A stretch of DNA of 64,000 nucleotides from Cherax quadricarinatus (GCF_038502225.1 NC_091292.1:50648444-50712443); one strand, 5' to 3'; numbered from the stretch's first letter, positions 43,612-55,319 are shown. Program-made: numbers and translations. Notes: a model not told the origin generated them from the sequence alone.

Positions 43612-44825
43612 ATTTCAGAACATGCAAAACAACCACTGTGAAAGAATTGTAAAACTCCAAGCACTTTCGTGACTTCTCAGATTATCAAGCAACTACAAAA
43701 CTGATATATCAGAGTAAGGCATATAGAGGGTCTAGACCACACCTCACCATCACATCCAGCAACAAAGCAACACCTGACGCGCGACGACACCCGACTCACA
43801 GGAAAGGAGGAACACTGCAGCAGGCCCACTGGCCCCACTAGACAGGTCCTTAACGATTTCCGACTAACAAAATATTCTACCCAAGAATTAAGCTTTATAA
43901 TCTGTCCAATGTATTAATAAATTCTTCCCAAATTCTATTAATTACAAATGGATCTAATTTACATACACCAAAGGAAATATTCATATTACTTTCAAAACTG
44001 CTTTTTATGAAACAAGATTGAATTATATTCCTGTCAACCATGGACTTGCTTGATACAACTTTCTCAACTTTTTGAAAATCAATTGGATGGTTAAACTCTC
44101 TCACATGAATAGAGCATTGGAATCTTGTCCAGTTCTAATGCTATATTTATGTTGTTTTAATCTTAGTTCGAGACTTTTACCAGTTTGACTGTAATAAACT
44201 TTATCACAAATTTTACAAGGAATCTTATAGACACATCCATCAGCATTTTGGGGGGAACTCTTTATCAAAAGCTTTTTGACTTTATCAAGATTTTTAAATA
44301 CAACTTTGATATTAAAAGTCTTAAGAAGAGAAGACATATCAACCAAGTTTTCATGGTAAGGGAGAACCAACATATTTTTAGTTGAATAAGGTTGGCTGTC
44401 CCTTTTTGGATTGTAAAAAGTATTTCTAGCAATTTTAAAAGATTTATCAGTTATATTTCTTGGGTATTTCAGATCATTAGCTATTTCATAAATTTTGGAC
44501 ATTTCATAAATTTTTGGACATTCATCTATGAACTCATTCATCTATGACTACAAATACGCAAAGCTCATATGTAATGAAAGACCTGTCTAGTTGGGCCAGC
44601 GGGCTGCTGCAGTGTTCCTCCTTTCCTATGAGTCGGGTGTCCTCACGTGTCAGGTGTTGCTTTGTTGTGGGATGTGATGGTGAGGTGTGGTCTAGATCCT
44701 CTATATGACTTCCTTTGATTACTTTTATAGTTCCTTGATAATGTGAGAAGTCACGAAAGCACTTAGAATTTCACTATTCTTTCACAGTGGTTGTTTTGCA
44801 TGTTCTGAAATCACCTGTGACCACG
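43612..44825 (-). mobile_element. Short Penelope-like element with inverted arms
   Basis: A GIY-YIG coding relic on the minus strand is flanked by inverted arms 43617-43870 and 44570-44825. Both arms contain CATGCAAAACAACCACTGTGAAAG, TCGTGACTTCTCA (the GTCACGAAAG hairpin on the opposite strand), GACCACACCTCACCATCACATC and GGACCTGTCTAG...GGCC...CTGCAGTGTTCCTCC, in mirrored order. Penelope-like elements commonly carry inverted terminal copies and GIY-YIG endonucleases. The RT domain is absent. Confidence 0.7.
43895..44541 (-). pseudogene. Penelope-type C-terminal region with GIY-YIG endonuclease relic
   Basis: The first open piece (44541-44101) ends in GCVYKIPCKICDKVYYSQTGKSLELRLKQHKYSIR in segments: the VY of GIY, the CxxC pair of Penelope GIY-YIG domains, YYSQTG in place of YIGQTG, and Arg/His downstream (RLKQH). 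After a one-base shift near 44104 it continues VREFNHPIDFQKVEKV (44103-43895) to KLDPFVINRIWEEF. Upstream sequence (IKVVFKNLDKVKKLLIKS) is the linker after the RT thumb. The Gly to Ser change in YIG and the frameshift imply it is inactive. Confidence 0.78.
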
Positions 44826-45190
44826 AACGAGTGGTATTGATCAATAACAACACTGCACTAGCCAAGGACTCGAACCCATGCTGCTTTGGCCTGCCTCATG
44901 GGTTCAAGTCCTTGGCTAGTGCAGTGTTGTTACTGATCAATACCACTCGTTCGTGGTCACAATAATATAAAATACTGCTCGTTGAACTAGTACACCAAAC
45001 AGGGACTAGAATGAAATTAGCCTAGAGTCATCCACACCATCGTGTGTCCTTGGGTAGGGAGTACCACATCCAGTTCCGCTGGATGCTCTACTCTTAAGAA
45101 TCTTATGGTTCAGTGGATAAGGGCGTCATATGTTTTCGCCCACCATGAGGCAGGCTGAAGCAGCATGGGTTCGAGTCCTTGGCTAGTGCA
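44815..45190. mobile_element. tRNA-like repeat family S4, inverted plus tandem copies
   Basis: A minus copy (44815-44903) meets a plus copy (44904-44960) head to head: GTGACCACGAACGAGTGGTA... and its inverse. The plus copy continues through a 150-bp body to a complete tRNA-like unit at 45109-45190: GTTCAGTGGATAAGGGCGTC (A-box-like), then GGGTTCGAGTCCTTGG (B box) and CTAGTGCA. Related copies at 55885-56110 and 60290-60565. Confidence 0.6.
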
Positions 45191-45320
45191 AATAGGCGAA
45201 ATTATTTACATTGTCTCTACGTCCACAGCAGGACTCGAACCTGCAAACTCTGGGTCAGAGTCCACAGTACTTTACCATGGAACCAGACCTCATATAACTA
45301 TGGCTGCCTAGCCATTGCTA
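45186..45320 (-). mobile_element. tRNA-like SINE (family S3), minus copy 1
   Basis: Reverse strand: GGTAAAGTACTGTGGACTCTGACCC, then GCAGGTTCGAGTCCTGCTG, a perfect 5-bp T-stem with 7-base loop. The tail is ACGTAGAGACAATGT...TTTCGCCT. Confidence 0.65.
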
Positions 45321-45422
45321 GACGATGTTTCCCCATACCACGAGGCACCAGGCTTGCTTTCAAAGTTATTTCATCAAATCCTGCCACATGCACTGGACAA
45401 CGAGAGATTTGAAATGCTTAAC

Positions 45423-45560
45423 AATTCGCAAACAGGCGAAATTATTTACTAACATTGTCTCTACGTCCACAGCAGGACTCGAACCTACAAACTCTATATC
45501 AGAGTTCACAGTACTTTACCATGGAGCCAGACCTCAGATAAGTATGGGCACCTAGCCGTA
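45423..45560 (-). mobile_element. tRNA-like SINE (family S3), minus copy 2
   Basis: Second minus copy with GGTTCGAGTCCTGCTGTGG on the reverse strand and the tail TTTCGCCTGTTTGCGAATT, which resembles that of family S2. Confidence 0.65.
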
Positions 45561-45589
45561 GCTTCGGGGTATGGGGTAACATCGTCTAC

Positions 45590-45705
45590 CTACGGCCAGG
45601 CGCCCATACTTATCTGAGGTCTGGCTCTGTGGTAAAGTACTGTGGACTCTGATATAGAGTTCGCAGGTTCGAGTCCTGCTTTCGACGTAGAGACAATGTT
45701 TGTGT
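45590..45705 (+). mobile_element. tRNA-like SINE (family S3), plus copy
   Basis: GAGGTCTGGCTCTGTGGTAAAGTACTG (A-box region), then GCAGGTTCGAGTCCTGC. It is inverted relative to the two minus copies and ends at a short TA stretch before the MITE. Confidence 0.65.
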
Positions 45706-46052
45706 ATATATATGTCGTGCCGAATATGTAAAACTGGTCAATTAGGAAGAACTCATTTAAAATTAAGTCCTTTCTAAAATTTTCTCTTATACGTTTAAAG
45801 ATATATATTTTTCATTAATGTTGATGTAAAAATTTATAATTTTGCATCAAAAGGAACTTAGAAAACTTACCTAACCTTATTATAACAAGCGCAATTTATT
45901 TTAGCCTAACCCAACAAAATATATTTTAGATTTGTTTACAATAATTTAATACTAAACAAACGCAGTGAAATATATTTTTTTCGTTAGGTTCAGAATGATT
46001 TTGGCGAAATTATTGCATACACAAATTTTCACTTGTCCTATATGGCAAGATG

Positions 46053-46369
46053 TGTAGACAGCCTGTACTGTCTGCACAGACAGCCCATGCTGTCTGCCAG
46101 CTTAGTTCACATTTCGCGCTATGCTGGTGCTGCCACCTAGGTCTTGCCACTTCAGTATGCCCAGACTTGCCTCGCCCTCACTCACACAGCGGCCTAGCAT
46201 CAACACACAAGTACTCCCAGCTCTCTCTCGTGGGCATCGCCCTCCCGGGCCATGGGCACAAACACACAAGGCTGTGTAACCCAACACTAGTTATCAATAA
46301 AGTAAGAAGCCTCCGAAGACGTATATCATTTAACCACCCACTACCAGAATACCAAACAAGCCCATTATA
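46053..46369 (+). repeat. 5' LTR (317 bp)
   Basis: Starts TGTAGACAGCC and ends AAGCCCATTATA, with an internal AATAAAGTAAG that could be the polyadenylation signal. The palindromic GACAG...CTGTC block near the start (TGTCTGCACAGACA) is conserved in all copies. Confidence 0.88.
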
Positions 46370-48360
46370 AATGGTGACAGCGGTGCTCGCAGCAATTGTG
46401 TTTCCCTGGAGAGAGGGAGGAAGAGGTATGAAGTCATCTTCACTTCATCACCCTACACAAGAAGCATCCGTCTCTCAACGAGTTATCCTGATGTCGTGTC
46501 TGCACGTTTGAGCATCCAGACACAGGTACAAGCAGGATCCAGCCAAAATTTGCCGAAATTCTCCGAGAATTGTAAGTGGCGTCCCAGTGACCCCACGCTG
46601 TTTCTCAAGTCACGTGTTCAGCGTCACTTGTATGTTGCTGTTGTTGTTCAGCTCAGCGCAGCTGTTTCAGCAAGCCAGAGGTGAGTTTTGTGGTGATTTC
46701 TGCGTCCAGTGTGTTTCCCCTGTGTTTGTGGGTGGGAGGAGGAACCGCCAGATGCCCGCCCTGCCATACACTCACGCACGCTCCTCGCCACCAGCCTACC
46801 ATACACCACTCACCACTGCCCACTCCCTCTGCTGTGTTTTCTGCTGTTTTTCGTATGAATTCATTGCCAGTGCTGTGTATCCGAGTGCCCGAGGCCACTC
46901 GAAGCTACGTGGATCACGACGTCACGTGGGTGTGGGCGATGTCACGTAGACCTACAAAGCCACGAGAGTTACCAGATGTCCCAGGCCTCATGCTGTGGTC
47001 TGCTGCCCGCATCACATCGACGTCACCCACGATGCTACCCGACTTCATGACGTCACGATGTCTGCTGACGTCACCTCACGATGTCTGCTGACGTCACCTC
47101 ATGATGTCTCCCTGACGTCACCTCGAGATGTCTGCTGACGTCACAGTGCTGCTGACGTCACCTCGCGACATCACGCCTGACATCACATGATGTCACATCG
47201 AGTGTTTCTAGTAATTATTTCAGTATTGTCGAGAAGATTGAGAGAAAATATATGTCGTGTGTTAATTAATTCCTCTCAGTCAGTGTTCTCACATTTTAGT
47301 ATGTCTTAGTCAGTTTTATGCACAGAAAAGCATCATTTGCTAGTTAAGCCATGTTGTACCGTATGTACAGTGGTGTGTTTGAAAGTTTTCCGTGTGTAGA
47401 GTGAGGTCTGTGGTCAGACCCTTGAGTTGCACCACTGTGCTAAGTCACCCACGTGACCAGTGTTTGACAGCTGATTTCTCAGCCCTGAGCGTATGAGCCC
47501 CCTTGTACAGAAAGCTTTTATGCTCGTCGCTCGTGTTGTTCTGCAGAATCGTACCTGCTACGATTCCCATCGAGATTTGTTTCACTTCACCTCCAGACCG
47601 TCAGAGTGCAGTTATATGTAGAGAAACAAGTCTGGGGACGCTTAGGCTAACCTCTGCTATAACTCCAACTGTCGAGAGATGATACTCGTCAAGCCGCAGC
47701 CAGGCCTGTCGGCAGGCGCTGTGTCAGCCTCGTGTCACAAGCTTCAGTGAGCAGCCTGCACAAAGATGTCACTTTGACTGCTAGCTCTCTCACTGCAGTC
47801 TGGTGTATGATGTTACGACTCCCAGATGTTTCGCCCAGTCGTCTCTGCCACGACTCGCTCCACAACTCGCTCCACGCTCGCCGGCAGTGACAGCCCAGCG
47901 ACAGTACCAGTCGAGAAGTGTCCTGAGTCGCTTGCCAGAAGTCCTGCCCAGTTGCCGAGTTTTGTCGACGCCTCACTCGAGGGCACCAGCATGTCGTGCC
48001 CCAGGTTGAGTGAAAACCTGCAGCGACTCCTACGATGTCTGCTTCACCGTTCCAGAGGAGACCGTATCCTGTTACGTCACAGCTCAGCCGCAGCGATGTC
48101 TCCCGTGTTGCAGTATCTGTCCAGACGCAGGAAGGCGTGCAGTGATGCCCATCGACGCTCACTGCCTATGACCACGATGTTTAACACACCCCACATGTTT
48201 TTTCTTCCCTCCCTGTAGGAAGTTTTTTTTCCATGTCCATATGTATATATATGTTTTTATTTTGTGTTCTGTGCCCTGTTCCTATGAGAGAGAGAGACCG
48301 AGTTTCTTTTACTACCAGTATTGTCGCGTCGGGACGACGCGCGGTAGGTGGCCGAGCATA
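46370..48360 (+). other. Internal region of the non-autonomous LTR element
   Basis: Begins AATGGTGACAGCGG. Open frames up to 157 codons occur on both strands but are not kept in frame in copy 2, so I do not call genes. It contains the TGACGTCA array, a GTGAGT-containing stretch near 46680 that could act as a splice donor, and GC-richer sequence than the surroundings. Confidence 0.6.
47018..47160. promoter_or_regulatory. Array of TGACGTCA (CRE-like) palindromes
   Basis: Six exact TGACGTCA octamers near 47048, 47066, 47089, 47113, 47134 and 47153, plus a CGACGTCA near 47018, spaced 18-24 bases within a CCTC-GATGTCTGC repeat. TGACGTCA is the consensus CREB/ATF site. The inverted copy keeps several (59430-59490). 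Confidence 0.6.
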
Positions 48361-48677
48361 TGTAGACAGCTTGCACTGTCTGCACAGACAGCCCATGCTG
48401 TCTGCCAGCTTAGTTCATATTTTGCGCTATGGTGGTGCTGCCACCTAGGCCTTGCCACTTCAGTATGCCCAGACTTGCCTTGCCCTCACTCACACAGCGG
48501 CCTAGCATCAACACACAAGTACTCCCAGCTCTCTATCGTGGGCATGGCCCTCCCGGGCCATGGACACAAACACACAAGCCTGTGTAACCCAACACTAGTT
48601 ATCAATAAAGTAAGAAGCCTCCGAAGACGTATATCATTTAACCACCCGCTACCAGAATACCAAACAAGCCCGTTATA
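48361..48677 (+). repeat. 3' LTR (317 bp)
   Basis: Same length and ends as the 5' LTR (TGTAGACAG...CCCGTTATA), with about a dozen substitutions. TSD GATG follows. Confidence 0.88.
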
Positions 48678-48729
48678 GATGAGCGTTGCTATTTAAGCCA
48701 AGATCGCAAGTTCTGCCTATTCGGCACGA

Positions 48730-48733
<4 letters not shown>

Positions 48734-48820
<87 letters not shown>
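48734..48820. repeat. (TA)n microsatellite
   Basis: TA tract interrupted by one CA, immediately after the MITE end. Confidence 0.95.
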
Positions 48821-48821
<1 letters not shown>

Positions 48822-48934
48822 ATCTTTCTTTTTCTGTCTCATAAACACGCTAGATAACAGGGATATCTTGCTACTCCTACTTACACTTTGGTCACACTTC
48901 ACAGACACGCACATGCATATATATATATACATAC

Positions 48935-51900
48935 ATCTAGGTTTTTCTCCTTTTTCTAAATAGCTCTTGTTCTTTTTTATTTCTTCTATTGTCCATGGGG
49001 AAGTGGAAAAGAATCTTTCCTCCGTAAGCCATGCGTGTCGTATGAGGCGACTAAAATGCCGGGAGCAATGGGCTAGTAACCCCTTCTCCTGTATACATTT
49101 ACTAAAAAAGAGAAGAAGAAAAACTTTATAAAACTGGGATGCTTAAATGTGCGTGGATGTAGTGCGGATGACAAGAAACAGATGATTGCTGATGTTATGA
49201 ATGAAAAGAAGTTGGATGTCCTGGCTCTAAGCGAAACAAAGCTGAAGGGGGTAGGAGAGTTTCAGTGGGGGGAAATAAATGGTAATAAATCTGGAGTATC
49301 TGAGAGAGTTAGAGCAAAGGAAGGGGTAGCAGTAATGCTAAATGATCAGTTATGGAAGGAGAAAAGAGAATATGAATGTGTAAATTCAAGAATTATGTGG
49401 ATTAAAGTAAAGGTTGGATGCGAGAAGTGGGTCATAATAAGCGTGTATGCACCTGGAGAAGAGAGGAATGCAGAGGAGAGAGAGAGATTTTGGGAGATGT
49501 TAAGTGAATGTATAGGAGCCTTTGAACCAAGTGAGAGAGTAATTGTGGTAGGGGACCTGAATGCTAAAGTAGGAGAAACTTTTAGAGAGGGTGTGGTAGG
49601 TAAGTTTGGGGTGCCAGGTGTAAATGATAATGGGAGCCCTTTGATTGAACTTTGTATAGAAAGGGGTTTAGTTATAGGTAATACATATTTTAAGAAAAAG
49701 AGGATAAATAAGTATACACGATATGATGTAGGGCGAAATGACAGTAGTTTGTTGGATTATGTATTGGTAGATAAAAGACTGTTGAGTAGACTTCAGGATG
49801 TACATGTTTATAGAGGGGCCACAGATATATCAGATCACTTTCTAGTTGTAGCTACACTGAGAGTAAAAGGTAGATGGGATACAAGGAGAATAGAAGCATC
49901 AGGGAAGAGAGAGGTGAAGGTTTATAAACTAAAAGAGGAGGCAGTTAGGGTAAGATATAAACAGCTATTGGAGGATAGATGGGCTAATGAGAGCATAGGC
50001 AATGGGGTCGAAGAGGTATGGGGTAGGTTTAAAAATGTAGTGTTAGAGTGTTCAGCAGAAGTTTGTGGTTACAGGAAAGTGGGTGCAGGAGGGAAGAGGA
50101 GTGATTGGTGGAATGATGATGTAAAGAGAGTAGTAAGGGAGAAAAAGTTAGCATATGAGAAGTTTTTACAAAGTAGAAGTGATGCAAGGAGGGAAGAGTA
50201 TATGGAGAAAAAGAGAGAGGTTAAGAGAGTGGTGAAGCAATGTAAAAAGAGAGCAAATGAGAGAGTGGGTGAGATGTTATTAACAAATTTTGTTGAAAAT
50301 AAGAAAAAGTTTTGGAGTGAGATTAACAAGTTAAGAAAGCCTAGAGAACAAATGGATTTGTCAGTTAAAAATAGGAGAGGAGAGTTATTAAATGGAGAGT
50401 TAGAGGTATCGGGAAGATGGAGGGAATATTTTGAGGAATTGTTAAATGTTGATGAAGATAGGGAAGCTGTGATTTCGTGTATAGGGCAAGGAGGAATAAC
50501 ATCTTGTAGGAGTGAGGAAGAGCCAGTTGTGAGTTTGGGGGAAGTTCGTGAGGCAGTAGGTAAAATGAAAGGGGGTAAGGCAGCCGGGATTGATGGGATA
50601 AAGATAGAAATGTTAAAAGCAGGTGGGGATATAGTTTTGGAGTGGTTGGTGCAATTATTTAATAAATGTATGGAAGAGGGTAAGGTACCTAGGGATTGGC
50701 AGAGAGCATGCATAGTTCCTTTGTATAAAGGCAAAGGGGATAAAAGAGAGTGCAAAAATTATAGGGGGATAAGTCTGTTGAGTGTACCTGGTAAAGTGTA
50801 TGGTAGAGTTATAATTGAAAGAATTAAGAGCAAGACGGAGAATAGGATAGCAGATGAACAAGGAGGCTTTAGGAAAGGTAGGGGGTGTGTGGACCAGGTG
50901 TTTACAGTGAAACATATAAGTGAACAGTATTTAGATAAGGCTAGAGAGGTTTTTGTGGCATTTATGGATATGGAAAAGGCGTATGACAGGGTGGATAGGG
51001 GGGCAATGTGGCAGATGTTGCAAGAGTATGGTGTAGGAGGTAGGTTACTGAAAGCAGTGAAGAGTTTTTACGAGGATAGTGAGGCTCAAGTTAGAGTATG
51101 TAGGAAAGAGGGAAATTTTTTCCCAGTAAAAGTAGGCCTTAGACAAGGATGTGTGATGTCACCGTGGTTGTTTAATATATTTATAGATGGGGTTGTAAGA
51201 GAAGTAAATGCGAGGGTCTTGGCAAGAGGCGTGGAGTTAAAAGATAAAGAATCACACACAAAGTGGGAGTTGTCACAGCTGCTCTTTGCTGATGACACTG
51301 TGCTCTTGGGAGATTCTGAAGAGAAGCTGCAGAGATTGGTGGATGAATTTGGTAGGGTGTGCAAAAGAAGAAAATTAAAGGTGAATACAGGAAAGAGTAA
51401 GGTTATGAGGATAACAAAAAGATTAGGTGATGAAAGATTGAATATCAGATTGGAGGGAGAGAGTATGGAGGAGGTGAATGTATTCAGATATTTGGGAGTG
51501 GACGTGTCAGCGGATGGGTCTATGAAAGATGAGGTGAATCATAGAATTGATGAGGGAAAAAGAGTGAGTGGTGCACTTAGGAGTCTGTGGAGACAAAGAA
51601 CTTTGTCCTTGGAGGCAAAGAGGGGAATGTATGAGAGTATAGTTTTACCAACGCTCTTATATGGGTGTGAAGCGTGGGTGATGAATGTTGCAGCGAGGAG
51701 AAGGCTGGAGGCAGTGGAGATGTCATGTCTGAGGGCAATGTGTGGTATGAATATAATGCAGAGAATTCGTAGTTTGGAAGTTAGGAGGAGGTGCGGGATT
51801 ACCAAAACTGTTGTCCAGAGGGCTGAGGAAGGGTTGTTGAGGTGGTTTGGACATGTAGAGAGAATGGAGCGAAACAGAATGACTTCAAGAGTGTATCAGT

Positions 51901-52305
51901 CTGTAGTGGAAGGAAGGTGGGGTAGGGGTCGGCCTAGGAAGGGTTGGAGGGAGGGGGTAAAGGAGGTTTTGTGTGCGAGGGGCTTGGACTTCCAGCAGGC
52001 ATGCGTGAGCGTGTTTGATAGGAGTGAATGGAGACAAATGGTTTTTAATACTTGACGTGCTGTTGGAGTGTGAGCAAAGTAACATTTATGAAGGGATTCA
52101 GGGAAACCGGCAGGCCGGACTTGAGTCCTGGAGATGGGAAGTACAGTGCCTGCACTCTGAAGGAGGGGTGTTAATGTTGCAGTTTAAAAACTGTAGTGTA
52201 AAGCACCCTTCTGGCAAGACAGTGATGGAGTGAATGATGGTGAAAGTTTTTCTTTTTCGGGCCACCCTGCCTTGGTGGGAATCGGCCAGTGTGATAATAA
52301 AAAAA

Positions 52306-52310
<5 letters not shown>
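48935..52310 (+). mobile_element. RTE-clade non-LTR retrotransposon, apparently intact
   Basis: A leader of about 150-200 bases, one ORF with APE and RT (to 52055), and a 250-bp 3' UTR ending CGGGCCACCCTGCCTTGGTGG...GTGTGATAATAAAAAAAAA before a (TA)n tract. A single APE-RT ORF, short UTRs and an FGHVERM...GRPRK C-terminus are RTE features. Two 5'-truncated copies follow in the window. Confidence 0.87.
49080..52055 (+). CDS. RTE APE endonuclease/reverse transcriptase polyprotein
   Basis: The frame is open from 49080 with no in-frame ATG before 49182, but homology starts earlier (IKLGCLNVRGCSADD from about 49125), so translation may start at a non-ATG codon such as GTG 49149 or the ATG may be lost. 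APE: LSETKLKGV (Glu), VVGDLNAKVG (Asp/Asn), TDISDHFLVV (Asp-His near 49835). RT: GIDGIKIEML, YRGISLLSVPGKVYGR, GGFRKGRGCVDQVF, motif A FMDMEKAYDRVD near 50965, motif B GLRQGCVMSPWLFNI near 51135, motif C LLFADDTVLL near 51282. C-terminal LLYGCEAWVM, LRWFGHVERM and GRGRPRKGW. No stop or frameshift, and all catalytic residues present, so it may be active or recently active. Confidence 0.88.
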   Translation, partial: PLLLYTFTKKEKKKNFIKLGCLNVRGCSADDKKQMIADVMNEKKLDVLALSETKLKGVGEFQWGEINGNKSGVSERVRAKEGVAVMLNDQLWKEKREYECVNSRIMWIKVKVGCEKWVIISVYAPGEERNAEERERFWEMLSECIGAFEPSERVIVVGDLNAKVGETFREGVVGKFGVPGVNDNGSPLIELCIERGLVIGNTYFKKKRINKYTRYDVGRNDSSLLDYVLVDKRLLSRLQDVHVYRGATDISDHFLVVATLRVKGRWDTRRIEASGKREVKVYKLKEEAVRVRYKQLLEDRWANESIGNGVEEVWGRFKNVVLECSAEVCGYRKVGAGGKRSDWWNDDVKRVVREKKLAYEKFLQSRSDARREEYMEKKREVKRVVKQCKKRANERVGEMLLTNFVENKKKFWSEINKLRKPREQMDLSVKNRRGELLNGELEVSGRWREYFEELLNVDEDREAVISCIGQGGITSCRSEEEPVVSLGEVREAVGKMKGGKAAGIDGIKIEMLKAGGDIVLEWLVQLFNKCMEEGKVPRDWQRACIVPLYKGKGDKRECKNYRGISLLSVPGKVYGRVIIERIKSKTENRIADEQGGFRKGRGCVDQVFTVKHISEQYLDKAREVFVAFMDMEKAYDRVDRGAMWQMLQEYGVGGRLLKAVKSFYEDSEAQVRVCRKEGNFFPVKVGLRQGCVMSPWLFNIFIDGVVREVNARVLARGVELKDKESHTKWELSQLLFADDTVLLGDSEEKLQRLVDEFGRVCKRRKLKVNTGKSKVMRITKRLGDERLNIRLEGESMEEVNVFRYLGVDVSADGSMKDEVNHRIDEGKRVSGALRSLWRQRTLSLEAKRGMYESIVLPTLLYGCEAWVMNVAARRRLEAVEMSCLRAMCGMNIMQRIRSLEVRRRCGITKTVVQRAEEGLLRWFGHVERMERNRMTSRVYQSVVEGRWGRGRPRKGWREGVKEVLCARGLDFQQACVSVFDRSEWRQMVFNT

Positions 52311-52311
<1 letters not shown>

Positions 52312-52390
<79 letters not shown>
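52312..52390. repeat. (TA)n microsatellite
   Basis: TA tract between the RTE 3' end and the start of a truncated RTE copy. Confidence 0.97.
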
Positions 52391-54420
<2,030 letters not shown>

Positions 54421-54992
54421 TAATCCCTTCCGGTTCCTTTTAACAGCTAAATTCAACCCGAAGACCCAAGGCATGAACATCTTCAGCAATAACTGAACCA
54501 TCGTGCTAGAGAACCCATCCTCTACCCCCACAGATCAAGCAATACACAGTTCATGACAGGATTAAGGAAGAAACATCAGCTTGCTGCGATTAATCTTCCA
54601 AAGTATTCCACGAATAATAACTAACGAGGTAATCAGAGATAAAATGAGAGGCAACCACAATCAGACTGGCAAACTCTCGGTGTTTTTGCCAGTACTGATA
54701 GTGCTAGTGGAGCAAAATTATTTCCAAAATAATTCTGCAAAAAAGACATTTCTGAAATAGTTGGTGTATTAGGCAAACCTGTTAAGGCAACATTCTGACC
54801 AATTCTGAAGGAAAATACAGCAATTACTTAGATCCTCATCCAGTATCTTGGAAACATTTTCACCGATGAAGACGATGAGAAAATGACTATGAACTTAGAG
54901 GATCACCAAGACCAAGCGAACCTTATGGGGTCGGTGAGGGAGAAGATGCTCTAGCATAACAAAGCAGCAGCTTCAATAAAAACCATTACCGC

Positions 54993-55319
54993 TTGCACTA
55001 CCAATGGAGTAACGACGTCCATCCATCATCCACAATTGATACGACTATCCTTGAAGACGAACACCCGCCTTACGAGACCCATCACCCTTTAGGACACGAG
55101 ATAGTAATAAACAAAACGAGAAACGAGGCGTCAAGACTCTTGCATATTACTACTAAACAAGCAAAATACCTTCCCACCAATTTCAAGGAATCAACACTAA
55201 ACATCTGTATTTCCATCCAGGGCTCCGGCTATTTACCAGAAGTATTCAAAATAACAAAATACATGAGGAAACGATTCACCGTAAGTGGTTTCTTCAGTCC
55301 TTATACAGAGGAACTATGA
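54993..55319 (+). CDS. Hypothetical 108-codon ORF in the duplicated segment
   Basis: Open frame (MHYQWSNDVHPSS... to ...SPYTEEL) present in both duplicate copies (also 63130-63456). The first codon is an alternative start, not ATG. No signal peptide, membrane segment or recognised motif. Conservation between the copies only reflects recent duplication, so coding status is unsupported. Confidence 0.12.
   Translation: MHYQWSNDVHPSSTIDTTILEDEHPPYETHHPLGHEIVINKTRNEASRLLHITTKQAKYLPTNFKESTLNICISIQGSGYLPEVFKITKYMRKRFTVSGFFSPYTEEL

Larger units (their letters stand above)
46049..48681 (+). mobile_element. Non-autonomous LTR retrotransposon (copy 1), 4-bp TSD GATG
   Basis: Two 317-bp LTRs (46053-46369, 48361-48677) flank a 1.99-kb internal region. 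GATG at 46049-46052 and 48678-48681 is the TSD. Just inside the 5' LTR, TGGTGACAGCGGTGC resembles a primer-binding site. No gag or pol motif is visible in any frame, so it would need proteins from another element (a TRIM/LARD-like arrangement). A second, inverted copy lies at 56140-60272. Confidence 0.82.
45713..48732. mobile_element. MITE with 15-bp terminal inverted repeats, interrupted by an LTR element
   Basis: ATGTCGTGCCGAATA at 45713-45727 and its exact inverse at 48718-48732. Removing the LTR element 46053-48677 and one copy of GATG rejoins TATGGCAA-GATG-AGCGTTGC into a unit of about 391 bp. It is AT-rich and non-coding and sits in TA-rich DNA. Confidence 0.75.

Noticed and set aside
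44815..45705. Functional tRNA genes
   Set aside because: B boxes and T-stems are good, but acceptor stems and full cloverleaves are not evident. The copies are repeated and inverted with SINE bodies, so they are tRNA-derived repeats.
47689..48218. Coding genes inside the LTR element (130- and 157-codon frames on opposite strands)
   Set aside because: The corresponding frames are not maintained in the inverted copy at 56588-56884, and no gag/pol motif is present.
50069..50755. Long minus-strand open frames across the RTE copies (also 52098-52805, 60436-60912)
   Set aside because: They are antisense to the RT coding frame, repeat identically in all copies and show no domain. They are shadows of the A/G-rich sense strand.
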